Assembly (NCBI GenBank): GCA_002914845.1
Contig: JXTC01000344.1
Coordinates: forward strand, 113,534 to 177,533
DNA: 64,000 bases
DNA from: Trema orientale
Taxonomy: Eukaryota; Streptophyta; Magnoliopsida; Rosales; Cannabaceae
Direction: 5' to 3'
The notes under the pieces are model-generated. The model had not been told where the DNA came from. It made no database searches and was given only the letters and a program-made list of their open reading frames with translations. Shown here one piece after another: positions 11,658 through 24,250 of the stretch; within the stretch, counting starts at the first letter, position 1, and every line of letters starts with the position of its first letter. The translations under genes were made by a program, and so were the position numbers.

Positions 11658-12633
11658 CCCGTAGAACCGTGAGACTATGACAGGAAAAAAAAAAAAAGAA
11701 AGGAAAAAAAAAAAGATAGTACTCTTTTTTTTTTTACAAACTAGTACTCTCTTTTTCCTTAGTGTTTGGTACTTGCACTTTTATATTTCTTTCTTTTTTC
11801 TTTTCTTTTCTTTTTTTTTTTTTTTAAGGTTTCACTTTTATATTTCAAAATGGCATTTTCTTTATATGAACTACTATGAAGTCTGCTATGTGCATTTGAC
11901 GCGATCTCAAGAGCGCGTTCATAGTTTGACTGTTGAAAACTTTTCTGTTGCCACTTAGGACATCTCTTTTTGTTGATAATTTGCCACTTGTTACATGGAA
12001 TTGAAAATTTGGAATTATCATTGGATTCGCTTTTTTTCTATTTTTGGGGTCCGGAACTTCTTTTTCTTGTATTGGATTAGCTTTTTGAAATGCCGTATTC
12101 TTGTAGATAAGAATGAATGGAAACCGAGACCCATTGTGTTGTAACTATCAGATTTCAACACTTCGATTTGTTCTCATATAAAAAATATTTTTTTAACCAA
12201 AAAAAAAAGTGATAGGAATATGAAGAAAATTTGACAAAATTATCAACTTGAAAAAAATTCAAGGAAAATATGACCAATTCTCATTTATGTACTTGAATTA
12301 GCAACGAACTTAATTGCTTCTTATTTAAGCACTGCTACTACATATGTAAAAAATCCTAGTTCAACCATCGTGATAATCGCTAGCTTCATGACATAATGCC
12401 ACGTGGGTATTTTAAAACAAATTTCCCAAGTGCACTTCTTCGAAAAAATAGTTTGTGCAAGTATATATAAAAGCTGTCACCTGAGAGAATTAACTTATAA
12501 TTGTGGTCTTTTTCACTTTCTCAACTTTGTTCTTTTAGTAGTTTTAATTAAATATAACCTTGAAGAACTGTTTAACCTTCTTTTTACCATCATTTGTGAC
12601 TGTGACAACCGTAGTCTTCTTTTTAAAAATGAA
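11658..12633. other. AT-rich intergenic DNA
   Basis: Homopolymer-rich A and T tracts (11681-11720, 11730-11830). No gene seen. Confidence 0.5.
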
Positions 12634-13476
12634 GAAAAATTATCACTGAAATACCCTAAAAAGTGTGAAAAAAAAATTTTCTATTTTTTAAATTCAAAAT
12701 AAGTACATTTTATTTAAAGAAAATTATCATTAGAATACTTCTATTTAAAAAAAGTGTAAAAAAAAAAACCCTTGTATTATTAAAAATTCAAAATAAATAC
12801 ATTATATTTGAATTATCATATTATTTACTGTCTTTGACCAGTCAAAGGTTCCAAAAAAATAGCAAAATTAACATTTTATCCCTATTATATTATTTTAATG
12901 TACACACCATACTTGAAATGAACGGAGAGAGAATACAAATGGTCTAAAATCTCTTTTTTTTTAAAAAAAAAAAAACAAAACCTTTTTTCCTCCATAGTTG
13001 CAGCAAAAATCAAGAAAAGAAAAAAAATTTTAAAATTTTCAAAAATTTCAGAAATGACATAAATTTCTAAAAATTTTAGATTTTTTTTCTTTTTTGGATT
13101 TGTGCTGCAACTATGGAGGGAATAGTTTGTTTTTTGCCCCATATATAAAGGCTTTAGACCATATGTATTTTATTTCCCTTTATTTTCAAGTATGGTGCGT
13201 GCCTTAAAATAATATAATGAGAGGTAAAATGTTAATTTTACTAATTATTTTGAAACTTTTGACTGGTCAAAGATAGCAAATAATATGATAATTCAAATAT
13301 AAGGTATTTATTTTGAATTTTTAATAATACAAGAATTTTTTCACACTTTTTTTAAACAGAGAGTAATTTAGTGATAATTTTCCTCAAGTAGAAGGTACTT
13401 ATTTTGAATTTTAAGAAATACAAGGTTTATTTCTACACTTTTTAAAATATATAGTATTTTAATGATAATTTCTCAA
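12634..13476. mobile_element. 843-bp foldback element (long palindrome)
   Basis: The left arm (12634 to about 13040) and right arm (about 13060 to 13476) are inverted copies along almost their whole length. Landmarks mirrored on both sides: AATTATCAC, AAAAAGTGT, ATTCAAAATAA, CTTTGACCAGTCAAA, ACCATACTTGAAA and CTCCATAGTTGCAGCA. Each arm also carries two direct subrepeats of about 90 bp near its end. The flanks AAAAATGAA and AAAAAGAAA suggest an imperfect 9-bp target duplication, as for Mutator-like elements. There is no coding capacity. A transcript would fold into a hairpin of roughly 400 bp. Confidence 0.75.
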
Positions 13477-13978
13477 AAAGAAAGGATAAAATAAATAAAG
13501 GTATACCACCTTCAGTTACCATGACCTTGTCAAAGTCCACCTTACGAGTTACGCCAATATCATACTGAAAATTTTATGCAATGTGGGTTAGTTAGTTCCG
13601 ATCAAGTACATGTCATATCCTTGCTAGAAGCACCAACTAGACAACAATTTGAAATATAAAGATGTGTCAAAAACACTTCACTTTAGTTATTATAAGCTTG
13701 GAGATAACTTCAATTTATAAATTTTATTTCACTCATCTCCTCTCCTTTTCCACTACTAGGAAAAAGAAGCTAATTTCGGAAGGGGTAAAAATAATTCTGC
13801 ATTTCATAAAGATTCAAGTTGAAAAAGCATTTGACAACATTGATAATGATATTTATTATTGCTATATTATTGGAAATCAGTTTATTCTAACAATAATATG
13901 ATAAGTAAAAGAATCTTAATCGTTTTCTAGGTTAAGCTTCTTTTGAAAATACATATATAAATATATAAATATATATAA

Positions 13979-14112
13979 GGCACTAGGTATTTTTTTTTTA
14001 TACACGTATTGTCCAATTAAAATTTATCACGCACATCTTTTCATAATAAATAAATATGTGTGTGTTGAACTTTAGTTTAAAAATAGATATATAAAATTAG
14101 TGATTGGGAGCC
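13979..14112. mobile_element. TA-associated MITE, short copy
   Basis: It begins GGCACTAGGTATTTTTTT directly after an ATATATAA tract and ends GATTGGGAGCC. These match the ends GGCACCAATCTAGTAGGTA and GGATTGGCAGCC of the fuller copy at 59956-60191. Confidence 0.55.
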
Positions 14113-14186
14113 TGTTTGTAATTACACCCATAAAATGGAAAATGCTTAAACTAATTCCTATCACATATTCAATAGCCAAATGAGAG

Positions 14187-14302
14187 TATTTTGGTTTTGC
14201 ATTATTTCACTTCGGTACAACATATTCCAGGAGAAATCTAAGAATTTTTTGGTTTTGCATTATTACACTTCGGTACAACATATTTTAGGAGAAATCTAAG
14301 AT
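14187..14302. repeat. 58-bp tandem duplication
   Basis: Two near-identical units (TTTTGGTTTTGCATTATT...CGGTACAACATATT...GGAGAAATCTAAGA), offset 58 bp. Confidence 0.8.
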
Positions 14303-14358
14303 CAAAACTTCAAACAATTCTTGATAATATTTTGCTCTTATTACATGTATAATATTTA

Positions 14359-14892
14359 GGATTTTTGGCATGAATGGCCCTTGTGTTTTTCGTGATTGGC
14401 AAAATGGTCCCTTAGTTATTATTTTTTCCAATTAAATCCCTTAGTTTTAGAAATTTTGGCAATTAAGTCCTTTTCGTGAGTAATTATTCAAATATTGGAT
14501 AGAATTAAGCACTTTCAAGTCACGTACAAAGGTTTTTGAATGTTAAAATCAATATTTTACTGACATTAGTTAGAATTTGAAGGAAAATAACTAAAAATTA
14601 ACAACATTTAATAACATAATAGAAAAAAATTTTAAAAATAGAAATTCTAAAAAATTTTAAAATTTCTCTTAAAATTTCTTTCTATTTCCCTTCCAAGCTA
14701 ATTAATGTCAGTGAAATACCAATTTATTTCACCTAAACATGTTCAATTTCATGAAAATTTTAATATCAACAAATAAAAGAGACTTAATAGCCAAATTTTT
14801 TAAAACTTAAGGACTTAATTGCCAAAAAAATTAACTTAGGGACTATTTTACCAATCTACTAATAATATGGGGACCAAACATGCCAAAAACCC
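14359..14892. mobile_element. Foldback/Mutator-like MITE with 9-bp target duplication
   Basis: A 534-bp element whose arms of about 125 bp are inverted (GGATTTTTGGCATGAATGG on the left, GGGTTTTTGGCATGTTTGG as reverse complement on the right; then CAATTAAGTCC mirrored). It is bounded by the 9-bp direct repeat TAATATTTA at 14350-14358 and 14893-14901. The terminal GGNTTTTTGGCA and the 9-bp duplication point to the Mutator superfamily. Non-coding. Confidence 0.75.
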
Positions 14893-14901
14893 TAATATTT
14901 A

Positions 14902-16230
14902 AGCATAATAACATAAACCATAATTTGCTGGATCCAATCTAGCGAGGCCCTTAAGCTGCTTACGTCGTATGCATGACCACAGAATCTAATGCTTATCTTT
15001 TGATTGTCATATTCCAAATGAATGTTTTGTCTCAATTTATAACATCCGAAGAAAGCTGATTAATTCATTTTATATTAACCAAACATAGGTAGCCCAATCT
15101 AATTAAAGCACTTAATCTCAATCATTCTAACTAAAAAATAATAATTTATTCATGTCCTTATCCAAAACCAAGGGGTTGCTAAATGACCTCTCAAATTTTC
15201 TCTTCATGCTAACCAAAGAGTTTCCTTTACCTTTTTTTTTTTTTTTTAAACAAATTCTTGTTAGAAGAAAAAAGGTATTAGAAAAAGTGTCATTTTTTAA
15301 ATCTCCTTTAAGATTCCAATCAACAAGTGGCTTGCTTTTTACCTAATCTTTCTCTAAACCACTAGTTTATAAGACTAAAAAATAAAAAAAAAGTAACAGG
15401 TCAAGGGTCTCTTTGGAATTAATTTAATCAAGCAAAGTTTTCGGCCAAAGGAATAAATAAATAAGTATATGAATAAAGGGCAGACAAACGGATTATGTTT
15501 TTTTTCTTTTTTTCTTTTTTTTCATAACATAGAATGGGCATGGTTTATTTTCAACTTGAACATCAATTGCCAAAGAAGTGCATAGTTTCGCCAAGTGGTA
15601 ATAATGTCAATTAGCAAAAGACAAGTGTTTGCTTCGGTGGAGCTGACTCAGCAAATTCTACGACCAACACGTGGCACTACTTTCTATGATTAACACAAAC
15701 TCATTTGACAGCAACTCAGCAAGTGAAGAGGAGAGAGAAATCACTCTTATCCATTTAGGCTTGGAAGTTACTTTATGTTTGGAATTCATTGTCAATCAAG
15801 AAGCTCAAGAAAAAAAGAAAAAAAAAAAAAAAGAGAGAGAACAATTGTTCCTTTTAATTAATCCAAAATCAGTTGTTCTTCTCTCGCTTCTTGTGAAAAA
15901 TATATATGAGCTGAATTGGTCCTTTTTTTGGCTAAACGATGGAAAGAACGTTTTTATATTTTACAATGTAGGGGTTTAAATTTCAGTGTACTATAATCTT
16001 TTAAGGAATAAAAATTTGAGGAGAGATGACTCAATTTCATTAATTATACATGTTCCCAAAAATTACGTCCTAAATGTGTGATTATATGAATGATGAACGA
16101 AAAAAGTACACTTTTCTTACTTTCATTTTCTTTTTACCGTTTATTACATATTATTAAACATAACTCTAATAATGTTATAATTTACAGTTTAAAGTACAAT
16201 ATATACTGAGAAATAACATACTTTTTGCTT
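14902..16230. other. AT-rich intergenic DNA
   Basis: Short open frames only, with no recognisable protein. Several A/T homopolymers. Confidence 0.5.
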
Positions 16231-16375
16231 CAAGGGGAGTTCAGTTGGTCCAAATTTTGAGGGTTGTGTGTGTGTTTGGGAGGGTCAGGGGTTCAAATCT
16301 TGGTAGTGTATGTGTGTCATTTTCCTTTAATTTGTAGTAAGTGGTGGTCATTAGTTAAGCCCCACTTTTTTTAAA
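16231..16375 (+). mobile_element. tRNA-derived SINE candidate
   Basis: A box A-like stretch (GGGAGTTCAGTTGG, 16235-16248) is followed about 45 bp later by a box B-like GGGTTCAAATCTTGG (about 16289-16303), then a T-rich end. This is the layout of plant SINEs. The boxes are imperfect. Confidence 0.4.
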
Positions 16376-17380
16376 AATATATATATATATATTTGGCTAA
16401 TGAAACTTTTGCCGTCCATTCTCTTTTTCATTTCTAAATGCAGCGTAGTATAAGTATTTTTTTTTCTTGCCATTTGTTAAAGGAAGTAGTGAGACTTTAC
16501 TTAAGAAATAAAAGAGATAATATATATATTATATATATATTTGAAAATAAATCATGGTGTTTTTCCGTGTTAAAAAAAAACCCACATATTTTTATTAATA
16601 CCCAAAAAAATATTCTATTTGTATATTTGTATCAAAAATCACCGAATTCACAGGTATAGTTAAAATTTGAGTTGAAAATTGTTGGAAAAAATATCTTTTA
16701 TTTTTTAAAATTGTCTATTAGTATTTATAAAGCGGCTATCTAGACCAATATGATCTATAAAACCTTAAGAATCTAATTGTAACAACCTTTAAATGCACAA
16801 TTATTTTTTTAAATTCTGTTATCTGATTGCAAAAGTTAAAACATTCATTTTTGACAATTTTAATTCTAATATCGAATATATATATATATATATAAATGGT
16901 GAGAATGGATAGAAAAACATTAATAAAAAAATTAATTTTATTTAATATTAGTAAAACGATATGAATTTTTTTATTTTTTTTTTGCAAAAAAGTTAAACGT
17001 AGTGAATTTCTTTTGATATTATCCCAAAAATAAAGATAAAAAATCCGACTTTATTTTCGATCACAAACTAATAGAGGCATAGAGCGTGAAAAGGGGTTCC
17101 CTTATATTATAAAAAATAATAATAATAAAGGGAAAAAGAAGGGGGTTCCCTCGTGCTTTCTTTCGATGGGCTTGTAGCCCCAACAAGAGCATATTATTTG
17201 GCCCATATGTTGAAGAATAGTTTGACTCGAAATCTGAACAAGTTGGTCCATTTCAAAAGGATAATGGGTACAAAGCCAGTTGAACTAGTTGATATCAGTC
17301 GCCCAAACATATTTGTGAAAATTAGACGTACAAAAATATGACCACGTACGGCGTTTTTAGAATGCGAAAATTAGGCCTTG
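16376..17380. other. AT-rich DNA, possible relict foldback arm
   Basis: The block near 16570-16680 (AAAAACCCACATATTTTTATTAATA...GTATCAAAAATCAC) resembles the outer arm of the foldback at 46462-47756. No gene seen. Confidence 0.35.
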
Positions 17381-17730
17381 TATGACATTTTAAGAAAATA
17401 ATTATAAAAATACGATGGGCTGTGTTTTTTTGTACATTGGGTATGATTTTTATTAGAAAAATATCATTTTAAAAAATAAAATTAGAAAAATACTATTTTT
17501 AAAATAGTAACTAGTAACCGATAATTAGTTTTCGAATACTGGTAACTAGTAAATAAAGTTATTTATAATTGGTATATAACTAGCAACCGGTAACTATTTT
17601 AAAAATGGCACATTTCTAAAACCTTTTTAAAAGTGATATTTTTTAATAAAAACCGTACGAGAATTGGAATTTAAAAAAAAAAAAACAACTAACCTCTGTA
17701 TTTTTGTAATTCTTTTTAGTTTTTATAAGT
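17381..17730. mobile_element. Foldback element with TAACTAGTAACC-type core
   Basis: Inverted AT-rich arms (left ATTATAAAAATACGATGGG...TTTTTATTAGAAAAATATCA; the right arm reads the same way on the other strand) surround a core (about 17507-17600) of short repeated motifs: ACTAGTAACC, GGTAACTAGTAA, AACCGGTAACT. Boundaries are approximate. Confidence 0.6.
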
Positions 17731-17749
17731 AAAAGTTTTAGCATCCTAT

Positions 17750-18010
17750 TTAGAAAAAAATTAGAAATATACGGCGGGCTCAGTTTTTTTAGATTAGGTA
17801 CCGTATTTTAAAAAAAAAAATATCATTTTGTAAAATAGTAATTAGTAACTGGCAACCAGTTTCCGAGTATTGGTAAATAGTAACCAAAATATTTATTGCT
17901 GTTATATAACTAATAACTGGTAACCGGTAATCAGTCTTTTAGACACTAATAACTAATAACCTTTTTTAAAATAGAATTTTTCTAAAAAAAATGATACGGG
18001 TAGAAGTGTT
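17750..18010. mobile_element. Second foldback element of the same family, adjacent
   Basis: It repeats the left-arm wording (AGAAATATACGGCGGGCT, AAAAATATCATTTTGTAAAATAG) and a diverged core (AGTAACTGGCAACCAG, TGGTAACCGGTAATCAG). Together with 17381-17730 it forms a degenerate direct repeat of about 350 bp. Confidence 0.5.
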
Positions 18011-18160
18011 AGAAACCCGTTTTTCCACTATCCATATACCGGTGAGAAATTGCGCATCACTATTTTTGTTTTTTTTTTTTTGTTAATTAGCACAAACGAT
18101 CTGCTCGAACACAAAATCTCCCACGAACATAAGCAGATAGATGGGTATTACTTCTAAAAT

Positions 18161-18328
18161 TAATTCATAGCGTAAGTTTTACTCTTTTTTCTTTAGGTAG
18201 CCTTGAGTAGAGTTGAAGCAAGTCCTACATCTAGTTTCCATGTTTAATTCATAGCCTATGTTTTACTCTTTTTTCTTTAGGTAGCCTTAAGGAGACTTGA
18301 AGTAAATCCTCTATCTAGTTTCCATGTT
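18161..18328. repeat. 84-bp tandem duplication
   Basis: Units 18161-18244 and 18245-18328 share TAATTCATAG, TTTTACTCTTTTTTCTTTAG and CTAGTTTCCATG with a few substitutions. Confidence 0.85.
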
Positions 18329-18429
18329 TTTATAATTCTCTAACCACTTAATTGGATTCTAACGCGCCATCCAATTGGAGCATACGCAGTTACATTTTTT
18401 TGATGGAAATCATGAGTTTCCTTACTTTT

Positions 18430-18602
18430 GTTAACTATATAAACATGTCAAAATATAATTTGGTGTGCATAAAAAAAAGTGCATCATTAATGTTATTTCT
18501 CTCTTTTATTTTTTATTATAAAAAAAATATAAATAATAAATTTTAGTTGGTCAAAACGATACCTATATATAGATAAAAAAAAATACCTACTAGATTGTGC
18601 CA
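18430..18602 (-). mobile_element. TA-associated MITE, inverted copy
   Basis: Read on the minus strand from 18602 it starts TTGGCACAATCTAGTAGG and contains AGAAATAACATTAATGATG, as in the copy at 59956-60191. It abuts an ATATATATATAT tract. The far end is unclear. Confidence 0.5.
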
Positions 18603-18604
18603 AT

Positions 18605-20520
18605 ATATATATATACATATAATGTGGTGTACAAATATTAAGGCCGGAGAAATTAGATAGAGAATTTGCATTCCGAGGAAAATCTACTCGTAAATTTACT
18701 CTTTGGAACTCATATATAATATTGTGTGATACTAGTTAATTAATCCAATTTGTACCCCTCCGCAGAATACGACCCATAATTCATTCCTAGAATTATATAG
18801 GGGGCAGCATTTTCATCCAAGGTAAAAGCTAGTGGCCATTCGGATGTTATTGGATCTTAATTAATTGAGCCACAACTTTACAAGGCTTACTTGCAGCTAG
18901 CACCAACACTACTCGTTACTTTTAGCAAAATGAAGAGTGTTATTTGAGTACTCGTCTTAAAACAATTATTTTTTCTTATGATGAATAGGGATATATGTAA
19001 TATCAAATTGACTAAATCTAGTACTCATCTATGAGTGTTATTTTCCATATATATCCTCTTCAGGATGTCATTTTGTCATGCATAGATTTCAGTATATATG
19101 AGAAATTTATAAGATGCGTCTCTTCCATGATGTACACTTGATTAATTGCTATACATAGATCGGAAGTTTGATGCCATAGATCACATGGCAAGAAATCAAT
19201 GCATGTCAATTCTTATATTGGACAATCACATGCCTGTTATTCTCATATGGTGGAGAATTCTGTGGTAAAGCACCAAAATATAACGTCAAATTTATACAAA
19301 ATTCATTGAATTTTATTCACATATCTGTATATACATATATATGTAATGTAGTACGTACTAGTAGGAACTGTTTCTTAATCCTCGTTTATATATATATATA
19401 TATAATATAGTCAAGGCTAGCTCCAGCTCATTTTAATTTTTTTTATTATACAAAATCATAAACCCTTACCAAAGAAAAGTATATTTATTGCTTTTGTGTA
19501 AAAAAATTGTTTCAGAGTTTTTTTTTTAAAATATTTTTTTAGAAAATGAAGTGCCGCGTGACTCTAATATAAACTATATACTTATGTTAATGTCCTCCTT
19601 TTTGCTTTTTCTTTTGTTTTCTCTTTGCACTTTATTTTTAAGCCAAAGCTTCAGGATCACCTTGATCTCGAATGAGGTCTGTGTAGTTCGATTCACATAT
19701 AGACCTGACCAAAGCAATTTGATTCATATCGATTTATGATCATCATACAATCGATTTTCGGTTTGTTCCCAGTCACACTTAACTAGCTAAATGACAACAT
19801 AAGATTTGTGCCGCACAATATTAAAGAGTAGTGATCATAATCACCGGTCTTATTCAGTTGAGGCTTACATTTATTAAAAACAAAAATCATGGGACGTCTT
19901 ACTAATTAACGACTTTTGGCGTTTTAAGCCTTCAAAAAAAAAAAAAAAAAANGAGAAGAAAGAAAGGCTGGAATCTGCGTCAGATTTCTTTGAAATTATG
20001 GGATTGCAGATTATCGTATTAGTAACCAGAGGCATGGCCATAAAATATTAATGGATGACATATTTATAGCTACAAATATATATAGATACATGGGCGTTAC
20101 TTGTGTGTGCATACATATGTCCCTGCTTGCCTTGGGAAGAATATATGACTGAATATAAATGTTCCGGGTGTCTTTTCTATTACCTATCAAGATGAAAGGA
20201 TCTATATTCCCACATGAAAAATTGAATTTGTAGTGAATTATCATACTAATATTGACTTTTTAACGTAACATTTTTTTTATTAAAAAAAAAAATCTCTGAT
20301 CTACTCCCCCTGTCCCCCAATTAAATGTCATATTCTCATTTTACGTACGTACCGTACCCCAAACTGCCTAGAGGAGAATATCACTTTGTCTAGGTCTTCT
20401 GCAAATTTGACCCTTGTTTCTCTTATATTTTCAAATATATATCACCATTTCATTAAATTTGTAATTAGTCTCTCTAGTCTTATGGACTTATTTACTACTC
20501 GGAACTCAGAGGATCTAGAA
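18605..20520. other. AT-rich intergenic DNA with one unresolved base
   Basis: No gene recognised. A single N at 19952 follows a poly(A) run. I saw no repeat of its flanks like that at 3693. Confidence 0.5.
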
Positions 20521-20725
20521 GAGTATTAGCAATATTTTATTTCTCACTCTCTTTTATAGTTTTTTATCTCACTACTTGGCATGTAAATTCTACAAAAATA
20601 TATCATATTTTAATAATAATAATATATATATATATATAACAAATAAATGTTGGAAGTTACATACCAAGCGGTGAGAGATCATCATGTAATGCGAGACTCC
20701 TCTTAGTGAGAAAATGCTAAAGAGC
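20521..20725. mobile_element. Inverted-repeat MITE candidate
   Basis: Left GAGTATTAGCAATATTTTAT...CTCACTACTTGGCATGTAA is mirrored by the right GTTACATACCAAGCGGTGAG...AGTGAGAAAATGCTAAAGAGC. Target duplication not found. Confidence 0.45.
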
Positions 20726-22776
20726 ACCTATAATGCTTACTAATTGAGATGGATCTCACATCTAAATATTTACAAGTGGATAGCTACCTACACTTACATT
20801 AATTATGGTGCGCCTAAGCACCAGGTAACCCTTAACATTGCTTTATTTACTGATCTTCTCGGGAGGGGGAAAAAGAAATCAAGTATATATGCAGAGGTGG
20901 AAATTTGGATTAAATATTAATATAACACACAAATGACAAACCCTACTAACAAAATATTGGAACCCCAATCACTAGCCAAGTTACTGCGGACTTAAATGTT
21001 ACTGTTAATTGTAAAAGTTTCTTTTTAGAAAAATTTTCTCAATGTCGACTTGGTTGAAACGAGTAGATTGCAACCCTCATGTCTCTTAAGGTCAACTTCT
21101 CTTTCTATAATTCCAACTTCAAATTTTTTTTGTTTTAACTAAAAAAACATTTATGTTTAAACCTAGTTATTGACAAGTTCTCTCTACTTCTTTTTTCCCC
21201 CAAACATATATCCTGATGTCAACATTAGCATGTATTAACTGATTTCAAAACTATACAATTTTGTTTTGTAAGTCTTTCTGATTATCTAACTATATTAGTT
21301 GGAAGAGCCAAATCAAGTAGCAGATGGTGATTTCAAAGAACAAAGGATCATGTACATTAGTGTAGCTCGAAATATTGTATCGCGTATGGAATTTATGTGT
21401 GTTATATTGCGCACACACAATGTTTTCATCTTTGGTCGTCAGTTGAATGTAATGATTTGGCCGATTATTTGCTGCTATGGATACATTGAAATTTCATCTT
21501 AATTTGTTAAAATGAAAAATTGGGATTTTTTTAATGGAAACTTAAAAATAATAATAAGATCGTCAAGTATATATACTGAGTTTATGTAAAGGGTAGAGAA
21601 TGAGATCATTTCAAGGGATGAAGAGTGAGACACGAGTACAATTAAGGGGCAAAATTACGAATTATCGTTTGACAAAATTTTTATTTATTGAAAGATATTC
21701 TCATCTATTTGGGAAAAGTTCAATTATCCATTTCATTTCAAGAAACAAGGTAATGTTGACAATCAATATTTAAATTCGGAAAATTTTCTTCTATTTGAAA
21801 AACCGGGGATGCAAATGTAATCCTGGTTATCACAAGAAAGACATTTAATACATATTGCCTACGCTGTATTTAAAAAACATATTTGATACCCTACATATTT
21901 TACGAGACACTATAATAATGCGACAATATATATACCTGAATGTTCCTTATTAATGTTATTCTCTATTGCACATGGCGACATGCACATTAACATTTATAAT
22001 TTTTGGTATAGTAAAAAAATCTTATATGTTTATGATGATAAATCGCATACTACATGTGTTTGTATTAAAAATTTGATAAAAAAATTGATACCTCAAGTAT
22101 TTTCTATTATATAAAGCATAAAATATTATTTCATGCACTTCTCTTCTGTTCTGGTGCACAAGCAAGGAGAGATGCCTCTCTTTTTTGTGATTAATTAAAT
22201 AAGGATATGGTTTTTAAGTGTTAAGTATGTCGCCTCCACCAAGTTTGAAGTCAATCTCATGATCAATATATAATGACAAACAAGTAACTAACAACTTTCT
22301 TGTCTCATGTCTCAATTTGGATCGATCCACCTAACATGTAATAAAACCCCAGGTATAGACTACCCCATGTATGCAAACCAATCAAGAAAATTAAATCTTA
22401 ACGCAAGCAAAAGGTTCCTTGTTGGCTTGGCTTCATTACTAATTAAATTATTTCTATGGTCTACTTATTTGCTCACTGATTTTTACCAAACCGATTTCAT
22501 CATTAACTTTAAAAAAAAAATTAATTAGTCAAAGAAGTCAACATAAAATAGCTGTACTAATGTGATTATTTACTAACCAAAAACTAAAATAAGAAACTTT
22601 GGATCGATCTGTTTTCAGCTTTTATTTAATCAAAACATGTACTATAGGACGTCGAACATATTATAGCAGCTACCAATATTTTTTGGTTGGTTTTCACGCC
22701 ACCTGAATGCCAAATTAAACCAAAATCATAGTAGAAATAATAATTTAGGTTTAAGGGACCTATAAAAATAAATAAG
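20726..22776. other. AT-rich intergenic DNA
   Basis: Only short chance frames. No gene, RNA gene or clear transposon recognised. Confidence 0.5.
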
Positions 22777-23086
22777 GAGAAATTTAGGTGAATGACCAAA
22801 ATTTTAAATTTGATTAAGTAGATGTTTATTTTTAAAATTTTATAGCTAAATGTCCAGGTAGATATATTTTTACACTTGGTAGATACATAGATCTACCAAT
22901 TTTAGTTACTGTTCTGAAATGCACTGGGTATATAATTTTTTATACTTGGTATATAAAATTTTACACTTAGTATATATGCATATATACCGGACATTTTGAT
23001 ATAACTTTTGACAAAGGGACATTTACTGAAATTAAGCCCAAAATTTGATCATATTTCTATAAGCGTAAGACACCAAAAATCTCTCT
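22777..23086. mobile_element. Foldback element with TACACTTGGTATATA core
   Basis: The arms start GAGAAATTTAGGTGAATGACC and, on the other strand, AGAGATTTTTGGTGTCTTACG. Inner arm AAATGTCC is mirrored as GGACATTT. The core repeats variants of TTTACACTTGGTAGATA/TATACTTGGTATATAA. No target duplication determined. Confidence 0.5.
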
Positions 23087-24154
23087 TTAGTTTTTTATAA
23101 AAAAAAAAAAAAAATCTCTATTTAATTTTGCCCCATTTTGGTGAACCCCTTTTTAAAGATGCTTTGTTATGAAAATTGAATTTGTGTACAGTTATACATC
23201 AGTTTGAGGTAATTATTATAAAATCAGGATTTTCAGAAATAAAAAATATGTTAGACTTTGAGTGATTGGGCATCTGATTGAGACAGGGCCAGAGTGTAAC
23301 TTTTGGGACTGTATTAACTTGGATGAGGCTGATTGGTGGTGATTGAATCAATTTCAGTCTAAATTTATAAATAGTGAAGTTGGGTGTCCACATACGTAGA
23401 AGTCGCAAATTTTATGATTTAAATATACGTATATATATTCTCTTCTTTACTTATCATCAATATGTATTCTTTTTTTTTCTTTTTGGTCGTTTTTTCTTCT
23501 TCGATTGGTTTCTATTTTGTTTTCTTTCACCAAAGAAAAGCGTCTTTAGTCTAATTAGCTCCTTCAGTGGTTAGGGAAGTTCAATCTCAAATTCTAATAA
23601 ACCAACGGAACAAAGTCATTTGTTTGTTGATGGTGTTCTACTGTTCTTTTTGGTTTTCGGAATCTTATCCTCTGAATCTTTTACACACCCTTATGATTAG
23701 CCTTTTGGAAAAAAAAAAAAAAAAAGTTAAGAAAAAAAAGCACTAACAGATATTTTTCAGATCGAAAATTAGTGAACGTGTATCATGAATATAATATTTT
23801 GTTTTCACATGTCTAACAAAAAGTTAAAATATAATCAATTTTAGTAGTGCATACAAAAGCAAGATATATACAACATATATACAAGTGGAGGATTCCTTTC
23901 CTGTCCATTTACCTAAAGAAGATACTAGACTACTAGTCAAGGAGATTCCCTGGAGTAATGCCTAAACAGTACCCAAAAAAAAAAATCTTTTACAACATAA
24001 ATATTTGTTTATTCATAGGAATAACATGGTAGGAATAACATGGAATAAGTTTGCTATTGAAGCGATATATTGACCATTAAAGATGATAATTACTATGTTA
24101 AAAACTTGAAACTAATATTGTAAAATATAGAGATAAATCTTGAATTGAATTGTG

Positions 24155-24250
24155 ATCGCAGGTTTAACTTAATGATAACTATACATTTTTTTAATGTGAA
24201 AGGTCACGAGTTCAAATTTTCATTCTCAAAAATCAAAAAGAAAAAAAAAA
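24155..24250 (+). mobile_element. SINE-like unit
   Basis: GGTTTAACTTAATGATAAC (box A-like) is followed by GGTCACGAGTTCAAATTTT (box B-like, 24202-24220) and an A-rich tail, as in short plant SINEs. Confidence 0.45.
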
